Assembly (NCBI RefSeq): GCF_900156205.1
Contig: NZ_FTNA01000008.1
Location: forward strand, 26,018 to 90,017
Direction: 5' to 3'
DNA from: Leptospira interrogans
GTDB lineage: Bacteria; Spirochaetota; Leptospiria; Leptospirales; Leptospiraceae
Length of the DNA stretch: 64,000 nt
Shown: positions 12,739 to 24,282 of the stretch, piece by piece
Position numbering within the stretch: the first letter of the stretch is position 1
How the letters are laid out: the number at the start of each line of letters is the position of its first letter
Position numbers and translations under genes: made by a program
The notes under the pieces: model-generated
Database searches by the model: none
Told to the model about the DNA's origin: nothing
Seen by the model: only the letters and a program-made list of their open reading frames with translations

Positions 12739-13533
12739 TTATTCGTATGAATTGCTTTTATCTTTACCCGGAAACTTCCAGTCGGAAATCTTCTTTTCGG
12801 AAGTTGTTTTTTCTTGTAATTCCGGAGTTTGTTCAGTACCAGGAACTTCGACTTCCTTCTGATTCTTGATTGAGGATTCCATAGACTTTTGTTTAGTCGT
12901 CATCTCATGAGCGTTAGACGAAATATCAAAAGGTGCTTCTTGAGGATAAACGTTAGTTCCAATCTCAGAAGAATGAGCGGGAGTTCGAGCCGGAACAGAT
13001 TGTTGAGACTGACTTTGATTATAGGCGGCTTCTTGTTCTTTTAAAACAACAGGATCGCTGATAAGAGAAATTTGTTCCACGTCGATGGACCTTCCATTGA
13101 CTCGAACAAAAGTTTTACCTTCTCCATCAAAGAAAAGTGCTCCTGCGATTCCGGCGATGTTTTCACCGTTCACAAAATCAGGACCGGAAACAAGTTTTCC
13201 AACGAGAGAAAAACTCTGACGATTTCCCATCTTTTGAATTCCGTTAGAAATGTTATTCATTTGTTCAAGGGAAGAGAACTGCGCCATCTGAGCGATAAAG
13301 TCCTGATCTTTAACGGGGTTCGTTGGATCTTGGGAAGAAAGCTGAGTAATGAGTAACTTAAGAAAATCGTCTTTGCCGAGAGACTTAACCGTAGAACGGA
13401 TTTCGATTCCTTTGAGACCGTTTTTTTCTTCCTTCTCCAAATTTTCCATGTGGTTCCGGATATTAAAACTTCTGTCTCCTTCTAGGTAACGATTTATGTT
13501 TGCTTGTTGGCTAATGCCCGTAGTTTCTGGCAT
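12739..13533 (-). CDS. flgD: Flagellar hook capping/scaffold protein FlgD
   Basis: A 264-residue hook-assembly scaffold. The family core [22 protein letters not shown] followed by [21 protein letters not shown] lies at about residues 52-95, and a short beta region ([13 protein letters not shown] to [13 protein letters not shown]) follows. The last 100 residues are a polar, Ser/Gln/Glu-rich tail with no family similarity. Translation starts at ATG 13533 with a strong GGAGG 6 bases upstream. It sits between fliK and flgE, the usual hook-assembly order. Confidence 0.94.
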   Translation of the reverse strand: MPETTGISQQANINRYLEGDRSFNIRNHMENLEKEEKNGLKGIEIRSTVKSLGKDDFLKLLITQLSSQDPTNPVKDQDFIAQMAQFSSLEQMNNISNGIQKMGNRQSFSLVGKLVSGPDFVNGENIAGIAGALFFDGEGKTFVRVNGRSIDVEQISLISDPVVLKEQEAAYNQSQSQQSVPARTPAHSSEIGTNVYPQEAPFDISSNAHEMTTKQKSMESSIKNQKEVEVPGTEQTPELQEKTTSEKKISDWKFPGKDKSNSYE

Positions 13534-13547
13534 GATTTCCTCCGATC

Positions 13548-15113
13548 CTATACTTTCAGATCGAGCAATTTCTCGGATTTCCCATCGGTTTTTTTGGGAA
13601 AATCATTAGGCTCGGAAAAATTTTCTTCGAAAGAAAGTTCATCTTCTTCATAAAAAGAATGTTTGAAATCGGAGTTCCAATCTTCTCCAAACGCAGCTTG
13701 GAAAGAATGAGAATCTTTACCGTTTTTATCCGAGTCCGCGTTAAAAGAGAAACCATCTTCTCTTTCCTTAACTTCAATCACAAGAGATTCAAGTTCAAGA
13801 CCGTTCGCTTTAAGATCCTGCTTTAAATTAGCAAGTTCGGCAACTAACTGTTGTTTAACGGTATCCGATTCTACCAAAAGCTTTCCGCGAACAACGTCTT
13901 TATCCGTAGAAATCGCAAGTGACATTTGACCTAGGTCTTTTGGATTCATGCGAATGCTTGCTTCAGTTCTTCCGTTTTCAAGAATTTGCACTCGAGCAGA
14001 ACGAATCAAATTTTGAAAGTTCTGTTGAATGTCTTTTTTGGAAAGTACATTGGATTCTTTAGAAGGAAGAAATTCCTTACTAAAAGTTCCACTTTCTCGT
14101 GAACCATTTGCGGCAGTAGTTCCGACCCCTTTCACAAGAGACGAATAAGAATCGGATCGAAAAGATTGTTCTTGTCCCGATTTTCCGAAAGAATTTTCTG
14201 TGAATTGATTGAGAACGACTGCTTTAATTTCTTCCTTTGCGGCAGTCTTTAAGTTCGTGTAAGAATCCGTTTTTTTATCGCGGCTGATTTTCCATTTTTC
14301 AGAATCAAGAGCCAGTTCTTTAGAAACTTCAACTTTTGCTTCCTCAAAATCTTTATCCTTAAAAGAGTTAGAAAGACCCTTAATATTTTCTTTAGATTCT
14401 TTTTTATCTACTTCATTAAAACGGAATGTATCGGAAGAATCTTTTGCTTCGAACGATTCTGATTTTTCATAAATTTCACTTTCTTGTTTTGTAGACCGAG
14501 CTTTAATTTCCTTCAAATTTTCAAAAGAAACCAAAGATCCTTTTTCTGTATCGAGTAGGTTTTCTAATTCTTCTTTTAAAGAAACTTCGCTTAACAATTT
14601 TGTAGATTCTTCCACTTCATTTGTAAAAAAGTTTTCGATCAATTCACTTGTAGAAATCGATTCTGGGGCATTAAGAGTTTCAGTTGAATTTGTCTTTATG
14701 ATTTCAGATTGTAATTCGTCTAAAATTACGGATTCAATTTCAGGATCTACGGACTCGTTAGTTTTTGTTTCCGACACCAGGAACCAAGGCAAAATATTTG
14801 CATTAGGCGCTTCTTGAGTTGTTTCAAAGTTTTCTTCTTTTGAAATTTCTTCTTCTATAGAATTTATAGAACGACGCTTTTTTTCTTCTATGATTTCAGG
14901 ATCTTCCTCTTCGGGTTGTGGAAGTTCCGCTTTGGAAGACGTATTTTGAATTTCGGCCAGAGTTTCCTCTAAACCTTTTTGTGCAGATCCTTGTAAAAAC
15001 TTCATCAGTTCAACAAAAGAATTTTTACCTGCTACCTCTCCCATTTTTGGAAGACTCCGCATGGATTGTTGTGGTTTAAATTCTGAAACGGATAAATCAC
15101 CAGAAATATTCAT
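13548..15113 (-). CDS. fliK: Flagellar hook-length control protein FliK
   Basis: A 521-residue protein that sets hook length and switches export specificity. The first 370 residues are Glu/Ser/Lys-rich and disordered-looking, as expected of the ruler part. The C-terminal domain at about 380-450 ([51 protein letters not shown]) is the conserved FliK fold. It is the first gene of the fliK-flgD-flgE unit, with only 14 bp before flgD. The start at 15113 has GGAG upstream. The acidic ruler is poorly conserved, so identity rests on the C-terminus and the context. Confidence 0.92.
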   Translation of the reverse strand: MNISGDLSVSEFKPQQSMRSLPKMGEVAGKNSFVELMKFLQGSAQKGLEETLAEIQNTSSKAELPQPEEEDPEIIEEKKRRSINSIEEEISKEENFETTQEAPNANILPWFLVSETKTNESVDPEIESVILDELQSEIIKTNSTETLNAPESISTSELIENFFTNEVEESTKLLSEVSLKEELENLLDTEKGSLVSFENLKEIKARSTKQESEIYEKSESFEAKDSSDTFRFNEVDKKESKENIKGLSNSFKDKDFEEAKVEVSKELALDSEKWKISRDKKTDSYTNLKTAAKEEIKAVVLNQFTENSFGKSGQEQSFRSDSYSSLVKGVGTTAANGSRESGTFSKEFLPSKESNVLSKKDIQQNFQNLIRSARVQILENGRTEASIRMNPKDLGQMSLAISTDKDVVRGKLLVESDTVKQQLVAELANLKQDLKANGLELESLVIEVKEREDGFSFNADSDKNGKDSHSFQAAFGEDWNSDFKHSFYEEDELSFEENFSEPNDFPKKTDGKSEKLLDLKV

Positions 15114-16187
15114 ACTACACTCCGCAGTATTAAAATCGATCTTTCACGGAATTCCTTGACAGTTTTTTAGATAAAGATGGCTTATGATTCGATTTTTTAG
15201 TAAAATCCTTTGCTCATACAAGTTCAATGTAAGGAATTTGTTTTTTAAAAATTTGTTTTATAGTAAAAAAATAAAATAAACGACATCTACTTCACCTAAC
15301 GGTCTTTAACTTTTTTGAGACATAAATTGTATTTGAAAATGACCGATTCTTAGATAAAACCTATCTAAAATCGTTTTTGAAAATCAACGCGAGTTTGGTA
15401 TAAAAAAACTGGGACGAATCAAGCAAACCAGACCACCCTTTCAGATCCAGTCAATAAATTGCATGAAAGAAACATAATATGATATTTCGTTCTTAGCTTT
15501 AATTTAGAACGCGATTCATAGAGAGCGTTGTGTTGAGTTTTCCTTATTTTTGGGTGGGGGGTGGTAAGGTTCGGAAAATTTTTCTCTATCAGAAAAACAT
15601 ACTTTTTGCAAATAAAAAAGACTCATTCTTGTCGGAACACTTGAAAAATGTGCGTTTTTAATTCTTCTCATTCTAAAATCCTATTCACTTGTCGGTAAGG
15701 TTATGATAGAAAGCGTTCTGCTTTAGTTCAATTGCTTTCGCATTGGATTATATCCAAATTCACGTTCGTTAATACATCTTTGAATAATTTTAAAAGATGT
15801 AATTTTATTGAGTTCGGGGTAAGAAAGAATTTTTTAAAAAATATGAGTTCCTACATTTCAGAATTTGTTTATAAAATCGCGATTTGCTGTAGTTTCCACG
15901 TTTTAAAATTTTACCGCAAAATCTTAATTTGTAAGAGTTCCCACAAATTAAGTCACATTACAAATTTTTAAACATTCATTTTTTTTGATTCAAATCTGGG
16001 AGTTCCCACATTTTACTTTTTATAGAAAATTAGGTTTTTATAAAACAAATCTCTTAGGCCGAGCTTACGTGGTTTTATAAAAATAAATTTTTCCATCTAA
16101 CATATGTTAACTCTTAAAAATTTTAAAAACCTATTGATAGAGAGTTTCTCTAAAAAAGTTAACGTATCATTTAGATAGAAAAAATTT
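15114..16187. repeat. Intergenic region upstream of fliK with R3/R4 repeats
   Basis: No gene is seen in 1070 bp. The stretch at about 15405-15540 is R4-like in inverse orientation (CCAGTCAATAAATTGCATGAAAG, GAACGCGATTCATAGAG), and about 15820-16020 is an R3 copy (ATGAGTTCCTACATTTCAGAATT, CTGGGAGTTCCCACATTTTA). The fliK promoter must lie in 15114-15400, but I cannot pick it out. An open frame at 15732-15971 lies inside the repeat. Confidence 0.55.
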
Positions 16188-16898
16188 TTATCTAAAATAA
16201 ACCCCTAAAGGCTTCAATTCTGCGGATAAAACAGGAATCGAAGTCGCCCAAGACCCCAAACGAACAAATACGTCTCGTTTTGTAGCCATCGGAAATCCTT
16301 CTATATCTTGAAAATGAGTCGTAAAGTGTGCGCCTTTTGCCCAAGATCCCACAATATCGGCGGTGTAGTCGTTACGGATCAGAAGTCCTTCAGAATCAAA
16401 ACGATAGGATTGTTTTTTACAATGAGTGTGAAGATACGACGGAAACTCTGCCTCAATTTGAAAATCACCGTTCTCGAGTTCAAACTTTCGAACCGAGTAT
16501 TCTTTTAAAATAAAAGGAATACTTACATACTGAGTAGTCGCATAACCAAAAAAATACGAAACATCCAAAGGATTCCAAAGCCTATACTTTTTTAAACCGC
16601 TAAAGCTATCCTTATAATTAGAAAGTCCAAATTCAGAAAGGTTCTCTGATATATTAACAATTCCTACTTTACCATTTTTGAATATTATTTTTTTTCCTGG
16701 ATTCGGATAATCTAAAAATTCGGTTATAAATTCTTTAGGAAAGATCCTGACTTTGCCGTGTTTGTTAAAAGTTTTGCCAAGTCCTTTCAGAAAAGGAAGC
16801 GGGCCGCTTAAACTTTGAAAATAAAATTCCACAAAATCCAGACGATTCCATAATTCCCATCCACCGTAACGATTGACGATTTTTTCAAAAGGATCCAT
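16188..16898 (-). CDS. Conserved protein of unknown function
   Basis: A 236-residue protein that I do not recognise by name. It starts [21 protein letters not shown] and has an alternating beta-strand pattern rich in aromatic residues ([61 protein letters not shown]). The pattern resembles lipid-binding or outer-membrane-lipoprotein-like barrels, but there is no signal peptide. Codon use and composition match neighbouring real genes. It stands alone between repeat-rich gaps. A cytosolic lipid or small-ligand-binding role is a guess. Confidence 0.75.
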   Translation of the reverse strand: MDPFEKIVNRYGGWELWNRLDFVEFYFQSLSGPLPFLKGLGKTFNKHGKVRIFPKEFITEFLDYPNPGKKIIFKNGKVGIVNISENLSEFGLSNYKDSFSGLKKYRLWNPLDVSYFFGYATTQYVSIPFILKEYSVRKFELENGDFQIEAEFPSYLHTHCKKQSYRFDSEGLLIRNDYTADIVGSWAKGAHFTTHFQDIEGFPMATKRDVFVRLGSWATSIPVLSAELKPLGVYFR

Positions 16899-17258
16899 AT
16901 AAAAAACAAATTTTCATCCTACTCAGAATTATATCATAGATCGCACAGTATATTGTATTGAAACAAAGTTTTGCAATAAAAATTTACAGTACTCAATTTT
17001 ATAGAGAATAGTAAAATCCATTCTTTACTTTAAAAATACATACTCAACTTTTTTGTTGATCTTTAAATTAAAATTCTTACACAAAATTAAAAAAAGATTT
17101 AAAATCCATCTAAGAAGCGATCCATTCCTTTAATATACATAAGATAATCTTTAAATTTTAATATACAAATATTAAATTAAAGCCTAATTTTATTGGATTA
17201 AAAGTCAAAATCAAATAACCTATACTTCCACAGGTTATTTGATAAAAAGATCTTAAAT
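16899..17258. other. Intergenic region, nothing recognised
   Basis: This 360-bp stretch is very AT-rich. It must contain the promoter of the 16188-16898 gene. I see no ORF, repeat copy or clear terminator in it. Confidence 0.5.
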
Positions 17259-17858
17259 TTAGTAACCACACTCACTCGCAGCTTTACAACTGGAGTAGGT
17301 AGAATAACAAAAGTTTGAATTGGGACAAGAATATGGAAGCGCTGCATTGTTACAACCTAAAGCAGCCCCAGCAGTATTACAAGTTAGGCTACCTGCTGCA
17401 AATACGGTAACAGTTGTAGTCTTTGTAAACGTAATAGGAGTGCTGTTGTTCGCTTTTAATTTTGCAGAGAAAGTAACCGTGGTTGCAGCCGAGATCGCCG
17501 TCAGAGCTCCATTGATCGCGCCGGTTGTAGAATTCAAGGTTAAACCTGCAGGCAGATTTGTAACTGAAAGCTCGCTAAAATTACAATTTTTGTTTTTCAT
17601 CAAAGTTTCATGATTAACACTACCCGCAGAAAATTGAATTGAAAACGGAGATTTAACAGAAGTACCAACTTGCGCATTTATCGTAGACGGAATGTCCATC
17701 ATCGTAACTCCGCCTGGGCAAGGTGGAGTGGAAACCTCTTGCAGCAATAACAGATCCATAATCGAATTCCCGGTGATACTACCTTCATCCTTTTTTTCAT
17801 CTTCACAAGAAGCGAAAACAAGGCAGAACAATAGCAAAATTAACATTATCTTTTTCAT
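17259..17858 (-). CDS. Lipoprotein with Ig-like domain and Cys-rich C-terminus
   Basis: A 199-residue exported protein. The signal peptide MKKIMLILLLFCLVFASC ends in a lipobox, so the mature protein is acylated at Cys18. Residues about 50-150 form a putative Ig-like domain (VTNLPAGLTLNSTTGAINGALT is the He_PIG-type signature). The last 45 residues contain eight cysteines (LTCNTAGAALGC, SCPNSNFCYSTYSSCKAASEC), probably four disulfides in an extracytoplasmic compartment. A surface or periplasmic location is likely; binding partners are unknown. It is a single gene with repeat-rich flanks. Confidence 0.85.
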   Translation of the reverse strand: MKKIMLILLLFCLVFASCEDEKKDEGSITGNSIMDLLLLQEVSTPPCPGGVTMMDIPSTINAQVGTSVKSPFSIQFSAGSVNHETLMKNKNCNFSELSVTNLPAGLTLNSTTGAINGALTAISAATTVTFSAKLKANNSTPITFTKTTTVTVFAAGSLTCNTAGAALGCNNAALPYSCPNSNFCYSTYSSCKAASECGY

Positions 17859-17983
17859 TCGTTTTATCCTACTTGGTTTTAATTTTTAAAATTTCAATTA
17901 CGCAATAAAAACGTATGTTTTTAATTCGCGTTTTTCGAAATCAAATAGGACTCACTACTATTGTTTTTTGAGGTTTTATATAT

Positions 17984-18086
17984 TAGAGTTGTTGAAAAAT
18001 TAATTCGCCATCGATTTCCGTTGTATGGAAACTGTCGATTGAAGTAGTTTTGTTAAACTCCACTATAGAATTTTTCAACAATTCTA
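17984..18086 (+). repeat. R1 MITE-like element, copy 3
   Basis: A 103-bp element from TAGAGTTGTTGAAAAATTAA to TTTTTCAACAATTCTA. It is nearly full length and close in sequence to the copy at 23259-23361. Confidence 0.85.
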
Positions 18087-18550
18087 TTCAATATTTTGCG
18101 ATATATTACTTAAATTTAAAGTTTCATTCCAAAATCCTTCGAAATATTTTCATTCATATTTTCTTGGGATTTATTTATATCTTATTTTCAATTTGAGACT
18201 AAATTTTCTTAACCAAGTAAATTTAAAGTCGTTAGTAATAACAAAATATCTGTATGCACATATCTCAATAATATGTGATTTTTATAAATAAAATCACATT
18301 TAAGAAAAAGTTAACATTTTGTGAAAGAATATTTCGAATTCATTTCAAAATGTGTAATTTAAAAGCGAGTTTGATTTTCTTTACCAAATACCGGAAAACT
18401 CAAAAATAGAATCAACTAACACGTCTAAAATTCTCAAAATGAAAATTGGTTTTAAAATATTAAAGAGGTCTTAACAATTTGTAGAATATCTTTTTACAAT
18501 TTAAAAAGATCTTACAGTTCTATTCTCAGAACCTAACTCTGGAAGAATAT

Positions 18551-18641
18551 TAGAGTTGTTTGAAAAATTCCATAGTGAAGATTCGCAAAATTGCTTCAAT
18601 TCAACAGAAACAAATCAAGAATTAATTTTTCAATAACTCTA
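18551..18641 (-). repeat. R1 MITE-like element, copy 4, inverse orientation
   Basis: It runs from TAGAGTTGTTTGAAAAATTC to ATTTTTCAATAACTCTA. The interior (CATAGTGAAGATT, TTGCTTCAATT, CAGAAACAAATC) is the complement of the other copies, so this one is inverted and slightly shortened. Confidence 0.8.
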
Positions 18642-18700
18642 TTAATTCAATATGCTTTTCGAACAACAAGAGAAACTATAACCGTTTTCGTTCAAGATTC

Positions 18701-18857
18701 TACTGAACGCATAAAAATAATACTACGCCGAACTTGTTTAAAAACTTAAAATTCTAAAAAATCTAGAATTCCGGGAAGACCAATTTTCGAGAATTTCTAC
18801 GTCTTTACAAAATTGTTCGTTAATTTTTGCCTCTATTTTTATGCGTTTATAGCAGTA
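18701..18857 (+). repeat. R5 inverted-repeat element
   Basis: It is bounded by TACTGAACGCATAAAAATAA and, at the right, TATTTTTATGCGTTTATAGCAG. The interior shares TACTACG-CGAACTTGTTTAAAAAC and TTCTACGTCTTTACAAAATTG with the copy at 8710-8883. Confidence 0.65.
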
Positions 18858-19026
18858 AATATCATTTAACAAGGTCAAAACGAGTCAATAGTGATAAAAA
18901 TCTCGATTCCTTAACACAGATACAGTTTTAGTCAATACTCTTTGTTTTCAAGCTGCACTTTTTTCTTGCAGCAACGAGATAGATGATTTGAGTTGTTTAT
19001 CAAAGAGTTATGAGGAAAAATTAAGA

Positions 19027-20034
19027 ATGAAAATACTTAAATGGATTTTGGGAATCATCGGAACATTCGCTCTATTTTTAGTCGTCACCTTTTATGCTGA
19101 AACTCCTAAATATGAATACAAATCTGTTCCCTTATATTCAAACTTCGACAGTTATTATCGGGAAAAACTTCAAATCAGTCGATCTAAAAAAGTAAGACCT
19201 GGCAACGAAGAAAAATTAGTGAGATATTCTGCGGATAAAACCGATTTCTCAATCCTTTATATCCACGGCTTTGGAGCATCTCGCGCAGAAGGAGAAGAAG
19301 TTACAGATCAACTCGCAAAAGATTTCAAAGCAAATCTCTACTATGTTCGTCTTCCCGGTCATGGAACTAATTTAGAAAATCATAGAGATACAACTTTTGA
19401 AGAAATTTTACAGGACTCTGAAACGGCTTTTTTAGAATGCGAAAAACTAGGTAAAAAAACGATTCTAATCGGAACTAGTATGGGAGGGTTGATTTCTACA
19501 TACCTAGCAGCCAAATATCCTGAAAAAGTTCACGCTTTAGTTCTTGTTTCCCCTTTTTACGATTTTACAAATCCATTTAGTGTTATTTATCAATTTTCTT
19601 GGGGTAAAGATTTTGCTAATATAGTAATGGGAAAAATTCGTAAATCTACAGAAGAAGAAAAACGAAATCCAGCCAGCGCTTTCTGGTATAGAGATCAATA
19701 TCTCGCAGCGGTTCAAAATTTATCAGACTTAAGAGAGTTCATCTTGGGAACTGATCCATTTTCCAAAATTTCCTCTCCTACTTTATTGTTCTACTATTAT
19801 AAAAACGAAAAAAATCAAGATGTGTCCGCTTCCGTCTCATCTATGTTAAACGCATTCAAAAAAGTAAATGAAAACGGAAAGGCAAACCCATTGAACAAAG
19901 CGGTAAAAGTAGAATTTGGAAATCACGTATTATTTTCCAAATACATGAAAAGTGATAAAGACCTGATTTTAAAAGAAACAGAAACTTTCATCCAAAATGT
20001 ATTTTCTTTAAATAAAAATTTATCCCACAATTGA
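19027..20034 (+). CDS. Membrane-anchored alpha/beta hydrolase
   Basis: A 335-residue protein with an N-terminal membrane anchor or signal ([20 protein letters not shown]) and an alpha/beta-hydrolase domain. The oxyanion region is [12 protein letters not shown], the nucleophile Ser is in the elbow GTSMGG, and GNHVLF near the C-terminus carries the likely catalytic His. The pattern resembles carboxylesterase and monoglyceride-lipase-type enzymes (RLPGHGTN). The frame is open from 18988, but ATG 19027 begins the hydrophobic anchor and has GAGG upstream. No operon partner is adjacent. The substrate is probably a lipid or short ester, by analogy only. Confidence 0.85.
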   Translation: MKILKWILGIIGTFALFLVVTFYAETPKYEYKSVPLYSNFDSYYREKLQISRSKKVRPGNEEKLVRYSADKTDFSILYIHGFGASRAEGEEVTDQLAKDFKANLYYVRLPGHGTNLENHRDTTFEEILQDSETAFLECEKLGKKTILIGTSMGGLISTYLAAKYPEKVHALVLVSPFYDFTNPFSVIYQFSWGKDFANIVMGKIRKSTEEEKRNPASAFWYRDQYLAAVQNLSDLREFILGTDPFSKISSPTLLFYYYKNEKNQDVSASVSSMLNAFKKVNENGKANPLNKAVKVEFGNHVLFSKYMKSDKDLILKETETFIQNVFSLNKNLSHN

Positions 20035-20774
20035 TACCTTATCAACTTGTGTATCTGTAAATGTTGTGATAAAGCGTAGAGGAACTCAGTAGAGCGCGTT
20101 CTATATTCAGATTTTGTCCCAAATCCTTAACACCAATCCATAGAGAGGTGTTGAGTTACTTCGAACGCCTATAGAAGCGGGACACTGAGTTTCTCGAATA
20201 ACCCTTAGAAAGTGAGATTGGGTTTCACAAAAATGTGGGAACTACTACGAAAATTTAACGAGATTAGAACTACTCGAAAGTTCGTAAATTACCAAATGCG
20301 ACTTAATTTGTAGGAACTACTGCATTTTATTAAAAATTTCTAAAGAATTATTGTATAAAATTCTTTGAGATTTTGGGGCAAGCTCTCAATTGAAACTAAA
20401 GGCAAAATATTGTATTATGTTTCTTTCATACAATTTATTAACTGAAGCCGAAAGTTCTGTCCGGTAACGCCGATTCGGCCCCGGTTTTCTGATTCTGAAT
20501 TTACATTATTAAAGTATAAACTATTGGACTGAGTATTTCTTTATTATATAGTTCCGAAATAATAAAATGCAATAGCTCCTACATTTTAAGGTAAGTGAAT
20601 AAGAGTACCATAAACTTTTAGGCACCTAAAATGTAAAAATTACTATAAAATGATTTTTTGGTAAGATGACGTTCGCCAAACAGTAATTTCATACAAAAAC
20701 TGAATTTGGACGATCATTTTTTTTGGGGCTTTATAGAAAGCGAATCCCCATAAGGTATTTGTAAGATATATCTT
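20035..20774. repeat. Intergenic repeats of families R2 and R4
   Basis: No gene is seen. R4-type sequence lies at about 20080-20215 and 20395-20515 (GAACTCAGTAGAGCGCG, TACAATTTATTAACTGAAGC). An R2 copy lies at 20233-20386, from ATGTGGGAACTACTACG to TTTTGGGGCAAGCTCT. Confidence 0.65.
20233..20386 (+). repeat. R2 element
   Basis: This shares almost every block with the copies at 53283-53459, 22905-23060 and 63737-63890: GGGAACTACTACGAAAATTT, AAATTACCAAATGCGACTTA, TTAAAAATTTCTAAAGAA and TTTTGGGGCAAGCTCT. Confidence 0.8.
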
Positions 20775-20804
20775 ATCTGCCCTCATTACTCAATAAGGGC
20801 AGAT
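20775..20804 (-). terminator. Hairpin downstream of the lysine-tail gene
   Basis: A 9-bp perfect stem (ATCTGCCCT / AGGGCAGAT) with a 12-base loop lies 10 bases after the stop of the 20814-21335 gene. It lacks a T run on the minus strand, so termination is plausible but not certain. Confidence 0.5.
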
Positions 20805-20813
20805 CGGATTGTT

Positions 20814-21356
<543 letters not shown>

Positions 21357-21386
21357 GGTCAGTTTTCAAGAAATAAATCTTTCTTA

Positions 21387-22523
21387 TCAATCTAACCAGA
21401 GATTTACGATACTAGCTCCGTAAATTTTTGGAAAGGTCCGAACCATCGACCGGTGAACTAAAATGATTTCTCCATCGGATCCCAGATCCCAAAGAGATCC
21501 CCTTAAAAAAACGTTCATCCCATGAGTAGCTCCAGATTTTAAAATCCTCCCGGCAAGTGCATATTTAAGCCAGGCCTCTCCTTCCGAAATTCTATGTACG
21601 TCTTCCAGACGAATATCGGTTGGATTTTTTGAACCGTTATAACCTTTCCAAACCTCGGACATAGCCCCATCCGGAGCCACATAAGAGGGAACGACTACAA
21701 AATTCACATTCTGTTTTTTGAATATTTCGTAAACTTCAGGGTACCAAGAATCTGCACAAACTAATACTCCAATTTTACCCATTGGACTTTGGATAATTTT
21801 TAGATTTTTGAGAGTAGAAGCTGCCACAAAGGATTTTTCGTCTTCTATTGGATATATTTTTTCGGGAGAGTTTTCGGCTACTCTACCATCTGGTAAAAAA
21901 ACGTAAGAAACGTTTTTTAAGGCCCCATTTCTTATTTGAATTTTACCTTCTAAAATATAGGGTTCCGGAAGAAGAATCGATCCCGCTACAATGGTTACTC
22001 CCCATTTTTTTGCCATACCCGAGAACGTATTCGAGTAAATAGATAACATCTTTTCCGCTTTCATTCTAAAAAGTGCGTCTCTGATTTTATCCTTTCCTTG
22101 TGCTTTGAAAAAATTGAAAATAAAACTTACTGGATTACTCAAAATAAGGGTTCGCATCGAATCTTCGAGTTTGTCCGACTTGACCACAGAAGTTTTTTCT
22201 CCTGCGACCACAAGCCAAGTTCCTAAATATTCCGGAAATACTACGATCGTTTTCGGATTGATATAACCGTTCTTACTTGCTTCTTCGAGATAAGATTGAA
22301 TTTTTTTCGAAAAATTGATTTCATTCGAATAATCGATAGGATACATCCAGGGTTGAATGCCGAGAAGATTTCCTTTTTTTAGGTTCTTTCCAAAACTCTC
22401 TATTCTTTTCAATCTAGAATCCGGAGTCTGTTCCCAAGAGGAGCGATCCGTATAAGACCAAATTCCGTAAAGTATAAGGATCAAAAAAAGAAAATAGAAT
22501 AGATAACTTCTTTTAAAAAACAT
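21387..22523 (-). CDS. Carbon-nitrogen (nitrilase-family) hydrolase, membrane anchored
   Basis: A 378-residue protein with one N-terminal transmembrane segment (residues 5-22) and a nitrilase-superfamily domain. The catalytic Glu is in VVFPEYLGTW, the Lys probably in SPEKIYPIED, and the nucleophile Cys in GVLVCADSWYPEVY. The segment FVVVPSYVAPDG follows as usual. It probably hydrolyses or transfers an amide bond on the outer face of the inner membrane. It is shorter than Lnt apolipoprotein acyltransferases and lacks their multi-span membrane part. It is 51 bp upstream of the lysine-tail gene and may share its transcript. Confidence 0.88.
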   Translation of the reverse strand: MFFKRSYLFYFLFLILILYGIWSYTDRSSWEQTPDSRLKRIESFGKNLKKGNLLGIQPWMYPIDYSNEINFSKKIQSYLEEASKNGYINPKTIVVFPEYLGTWLVVAGEKTSVVKSDKLEDSMRTLILSNPVSFIFNFFKAQGKDKIRDALFRMKAEKMLSIYSNTFSGMAKKWGVTIVAGSILLPEPYILEGKIQIRNGALKNVSYVFLPDGRVAENSPEKIYPIEDEKSFVAASTLKNLKIIQSPMGKIGVLVCADSWYPEVYEIFKKQNVNFVVVPSYVAPDGAMSEVWKGYNGSKNPTDIRLEDVHRISEGEAWLKYALAGRILKSGATHGMNVFLRGSLWDLGSDGEIILVHRSMVRTFPKIYGASIVNLWLD

Positions 22524-22904
22524 CTGGCTTAACCTTATAAAATCTTAGTTCACTCCAACAATTTAACATGAGTTTGACGAATAAAAAATTTCTGTAGACG
22601 GCATTCAACTTAGAACTCCTACATTTTCAAGTTTTTACTGTAAAACCAAGACTGGTGGGAGTTCCCACATTTAAAGAATCAGTCTGTTCAGATTTCAATT
22701 CTTTCCAGAATCATTAGCTCTTTACGCCAAGCTCACTGCATATTATTTTTTTTAATACAATTTATTAACCGGAGCTGAACGCGCAATCCGCAGCACCGAA
22801 TTCGCTCATCTTACGCTGAAGTTATATTATTGAAGTATAAACTAATGTAAGTTCTTCGCAAGAGATTCAATTCGTTTTATAAAAACCTGATTTTTCCATA
22901 AAAA

Positions 22905-23060
22905 TAAATTGGAGAACTCACAAAACTTTAACAACATTAGAGCTACTCGAAAGCTCACAAATTACCAAATGCGACCTTAATGATAGAAACTACTACATTT
23001 TATTAAAAATTTCTAAAGAATCATTACATAAAATTCTTCGAGGTTTTGGGATAAGCTCTA
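22905..23060 (+). repeat. R2 element
   Basis: It contains the R2 blocks CATTAGAGCTACTCGAAAGC, AAATTACCAAATGCGACC, TTAAAAATTTCTAAAGAATC and GAGGTTTTGGGATAAGCTCT. The left end is poorly preserved. Confidence 0.75.
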
Positions 23061-23258
23061 TGTAATTTTTAAGTAAGACAACGTAGATTTAACGAAAATA
23101 GAATAAGTAATATCTTCTACAAACATCAATTGTTATAACATAAGAATCCAGATTTTTAAGCGAGGATGTACCTCATTATTTGAATCAGAAAACACAATCT
23201 ATCCAATATTTTTATTCGTTAAAAAAATTAAGGGTTTTATTAATTCGTATTAATGTAT

Positions 23259-23361
23259 TAGAATTGTTGAAAAATTAATTCTCCATCTGTTTCTATTTTA
23301 TGGAAACCGGCAATTGAAGCAGTTTTGTTAATCGCCACTATGGAATTTTTCAACAACTCTA
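23259..23361 (+). repeat. R1 MITE-like element, copy 5
   Basis: A 103-bp copy from TAGAATTGTTGAAAAATTAA to TTTTTCAACAACTCTA, lying just downstream of the LRR gene's 3' end. Confidence 0.85.
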
Positions 23362-23415
23362 TTTTTTTACTCTGTAAATGTTGCTCTGCCCAATACAAAA
23401 TTCGAAAAGCCAAAT

Positions 23416-24282
23416 TTAAAAAGAAATGTTGCACTTAGGCAAAAGACGTTGGATTCTTTCTTTTTCTTCCGAAGGAAATTGATTCCCTTTTAAGCTAAGT
23501 CTTGCCAGTTGTTTTAAGGCTGCGATTTGTTTTGGTAACATCGTAAGTTGGTTTTCTTCTAAATATAATTCTTTTAGATTTTTTAAATTTCCTATTTCAG
23601 GGAGTAGCGATATAAGTTGATTTCTGCCTAAAACTAAATTACGTAAATTTTTCAAATTGCCTATCTCTTTGGGAAGTGTTGTAAACTGATTATCATATAA
23701 ATAAATTTCTAATAAACTTTCCAAGTTTTTGATTTCTTGCGGGAGTTTTGTGAGTTCATTTGTACTTAAATGTATACGCTGTAGTTTTCTTAAGTTCCCG
23801 ATTTCTTGCGGTAATATTTTGAGTTGATTTCTGCTTAAATATAATTCTTTTAAGTTTTTTAAATTTCCTATTTCTTTAGGAAGTGTTTGAAGTTTATTCC
23901 ATTCTATCGACAGTTCTTTTAGTTTTTTTAAATTCCCTATTTCTTTAGGAATTGTTTCAAGTCTGTTTCCATTTAAAGACAATACCTGTAAGTTTTTTAA
24001 ATTTCCTATTTCAGGAGGCAGAGTTGTAATTTCGTTCGCGCTTAAATATAATTCTTTTAAATTTTGTAAGTTTCCAATTTCCTTTGGAAGTGTTTTCAGT
24101 GGATTTTCTTCGTTATCTCTGTAATTTAAAACCAACACATCTTTAGGATTTTTGAATGCTTCTTCTAGATCGGTATATTCTCCCTGCTTCAATGGACGTT
24201 TACAAAAAAAACTCAATAAAACAAAAACGATATATACAATCTTTTGCAAATTTCTACCATTTTTCGAATCATTAAAAATCAT
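23416..24282 (-). CDS. Leucine-rich-repeat lipoprotein (leptospiral type)
   Basis: A 288-residue exported protein with about nine consecutive 23-residue leucine-rich repeats of the form LPxEIGNLKNLxxLxLxxNx (residues about 60-265), and a short C-terminal cap (FPSEEKERIQRLLPKC). The N-terminus has a hydrophobic stretch ending in VLLSFFCKR, a plausible spirochaetal lipobox. Such repeats form a curved protein-binding solenoid. Pathogenic Leptospira carry many such genes, suspected in host or surface interactions. The gene overlaps the upstream rhodanese gene by four bases, so the two are co-translated. Confidence 0.93.
   Translation of the reverse strand: MIFNDSKNGRNLQKIVYIVFVLLSFFCKRPLKQGEYTDLEEAFKNPKDVLVLNYRDNEENPLKTLPKEIGNLQNLKELYLSANEITTLPPEIGNLKNLQVLSLNGNRLETIPKEIGNLKKLKELSIEWNKLQTLPKEIGNLKNLKELYLSRNQLKILPQEIGNLRKLQRIHLSTNELTKLPQEIKNLESLLEIYLYDNQFTTLPKEIGNLKNLRNLVLGRNQLISLLPEIGNLKNLKELYLEENQLTMLPKQIAALKQLARLSLKGNQFPSEEKERIQRLLPKCNISF

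Larger units (their letters stand above)
17859..18987. repeat. Intergenic region with two R1 and one R5 element
   Basis: No gene is seen in 1130 bp. R1 copies lie at 17984-18086 and, in the opposite orientation, at 18551-18641. An R5 copy lies at 18701-18857. The 460 bp between the R1 copies is plain AT-rich DNA. Confidence 0.7.
22524..23415. repeat. Intergenic block holding R3, R4, R2 and R1 copies in series
   Basis: No gene is seen in 890 bp. In order there is an R3 piece (about 22612-22740, GGTGGGAGTTCCCACATTTA), R4 (about 22735-22845, TACAATTTATTAACCGGAGC), R2 (about 22905-23060) and R1 (23259-23361). This is the densest stacking of repeat families in the window. Confidence 0.75.

Noticed and set aside
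15732..15971. 79-codon open frame on the plus strand
   Set aside because: It lies within an R3 repeat copy and similar text recurs elsewhere out of frame.
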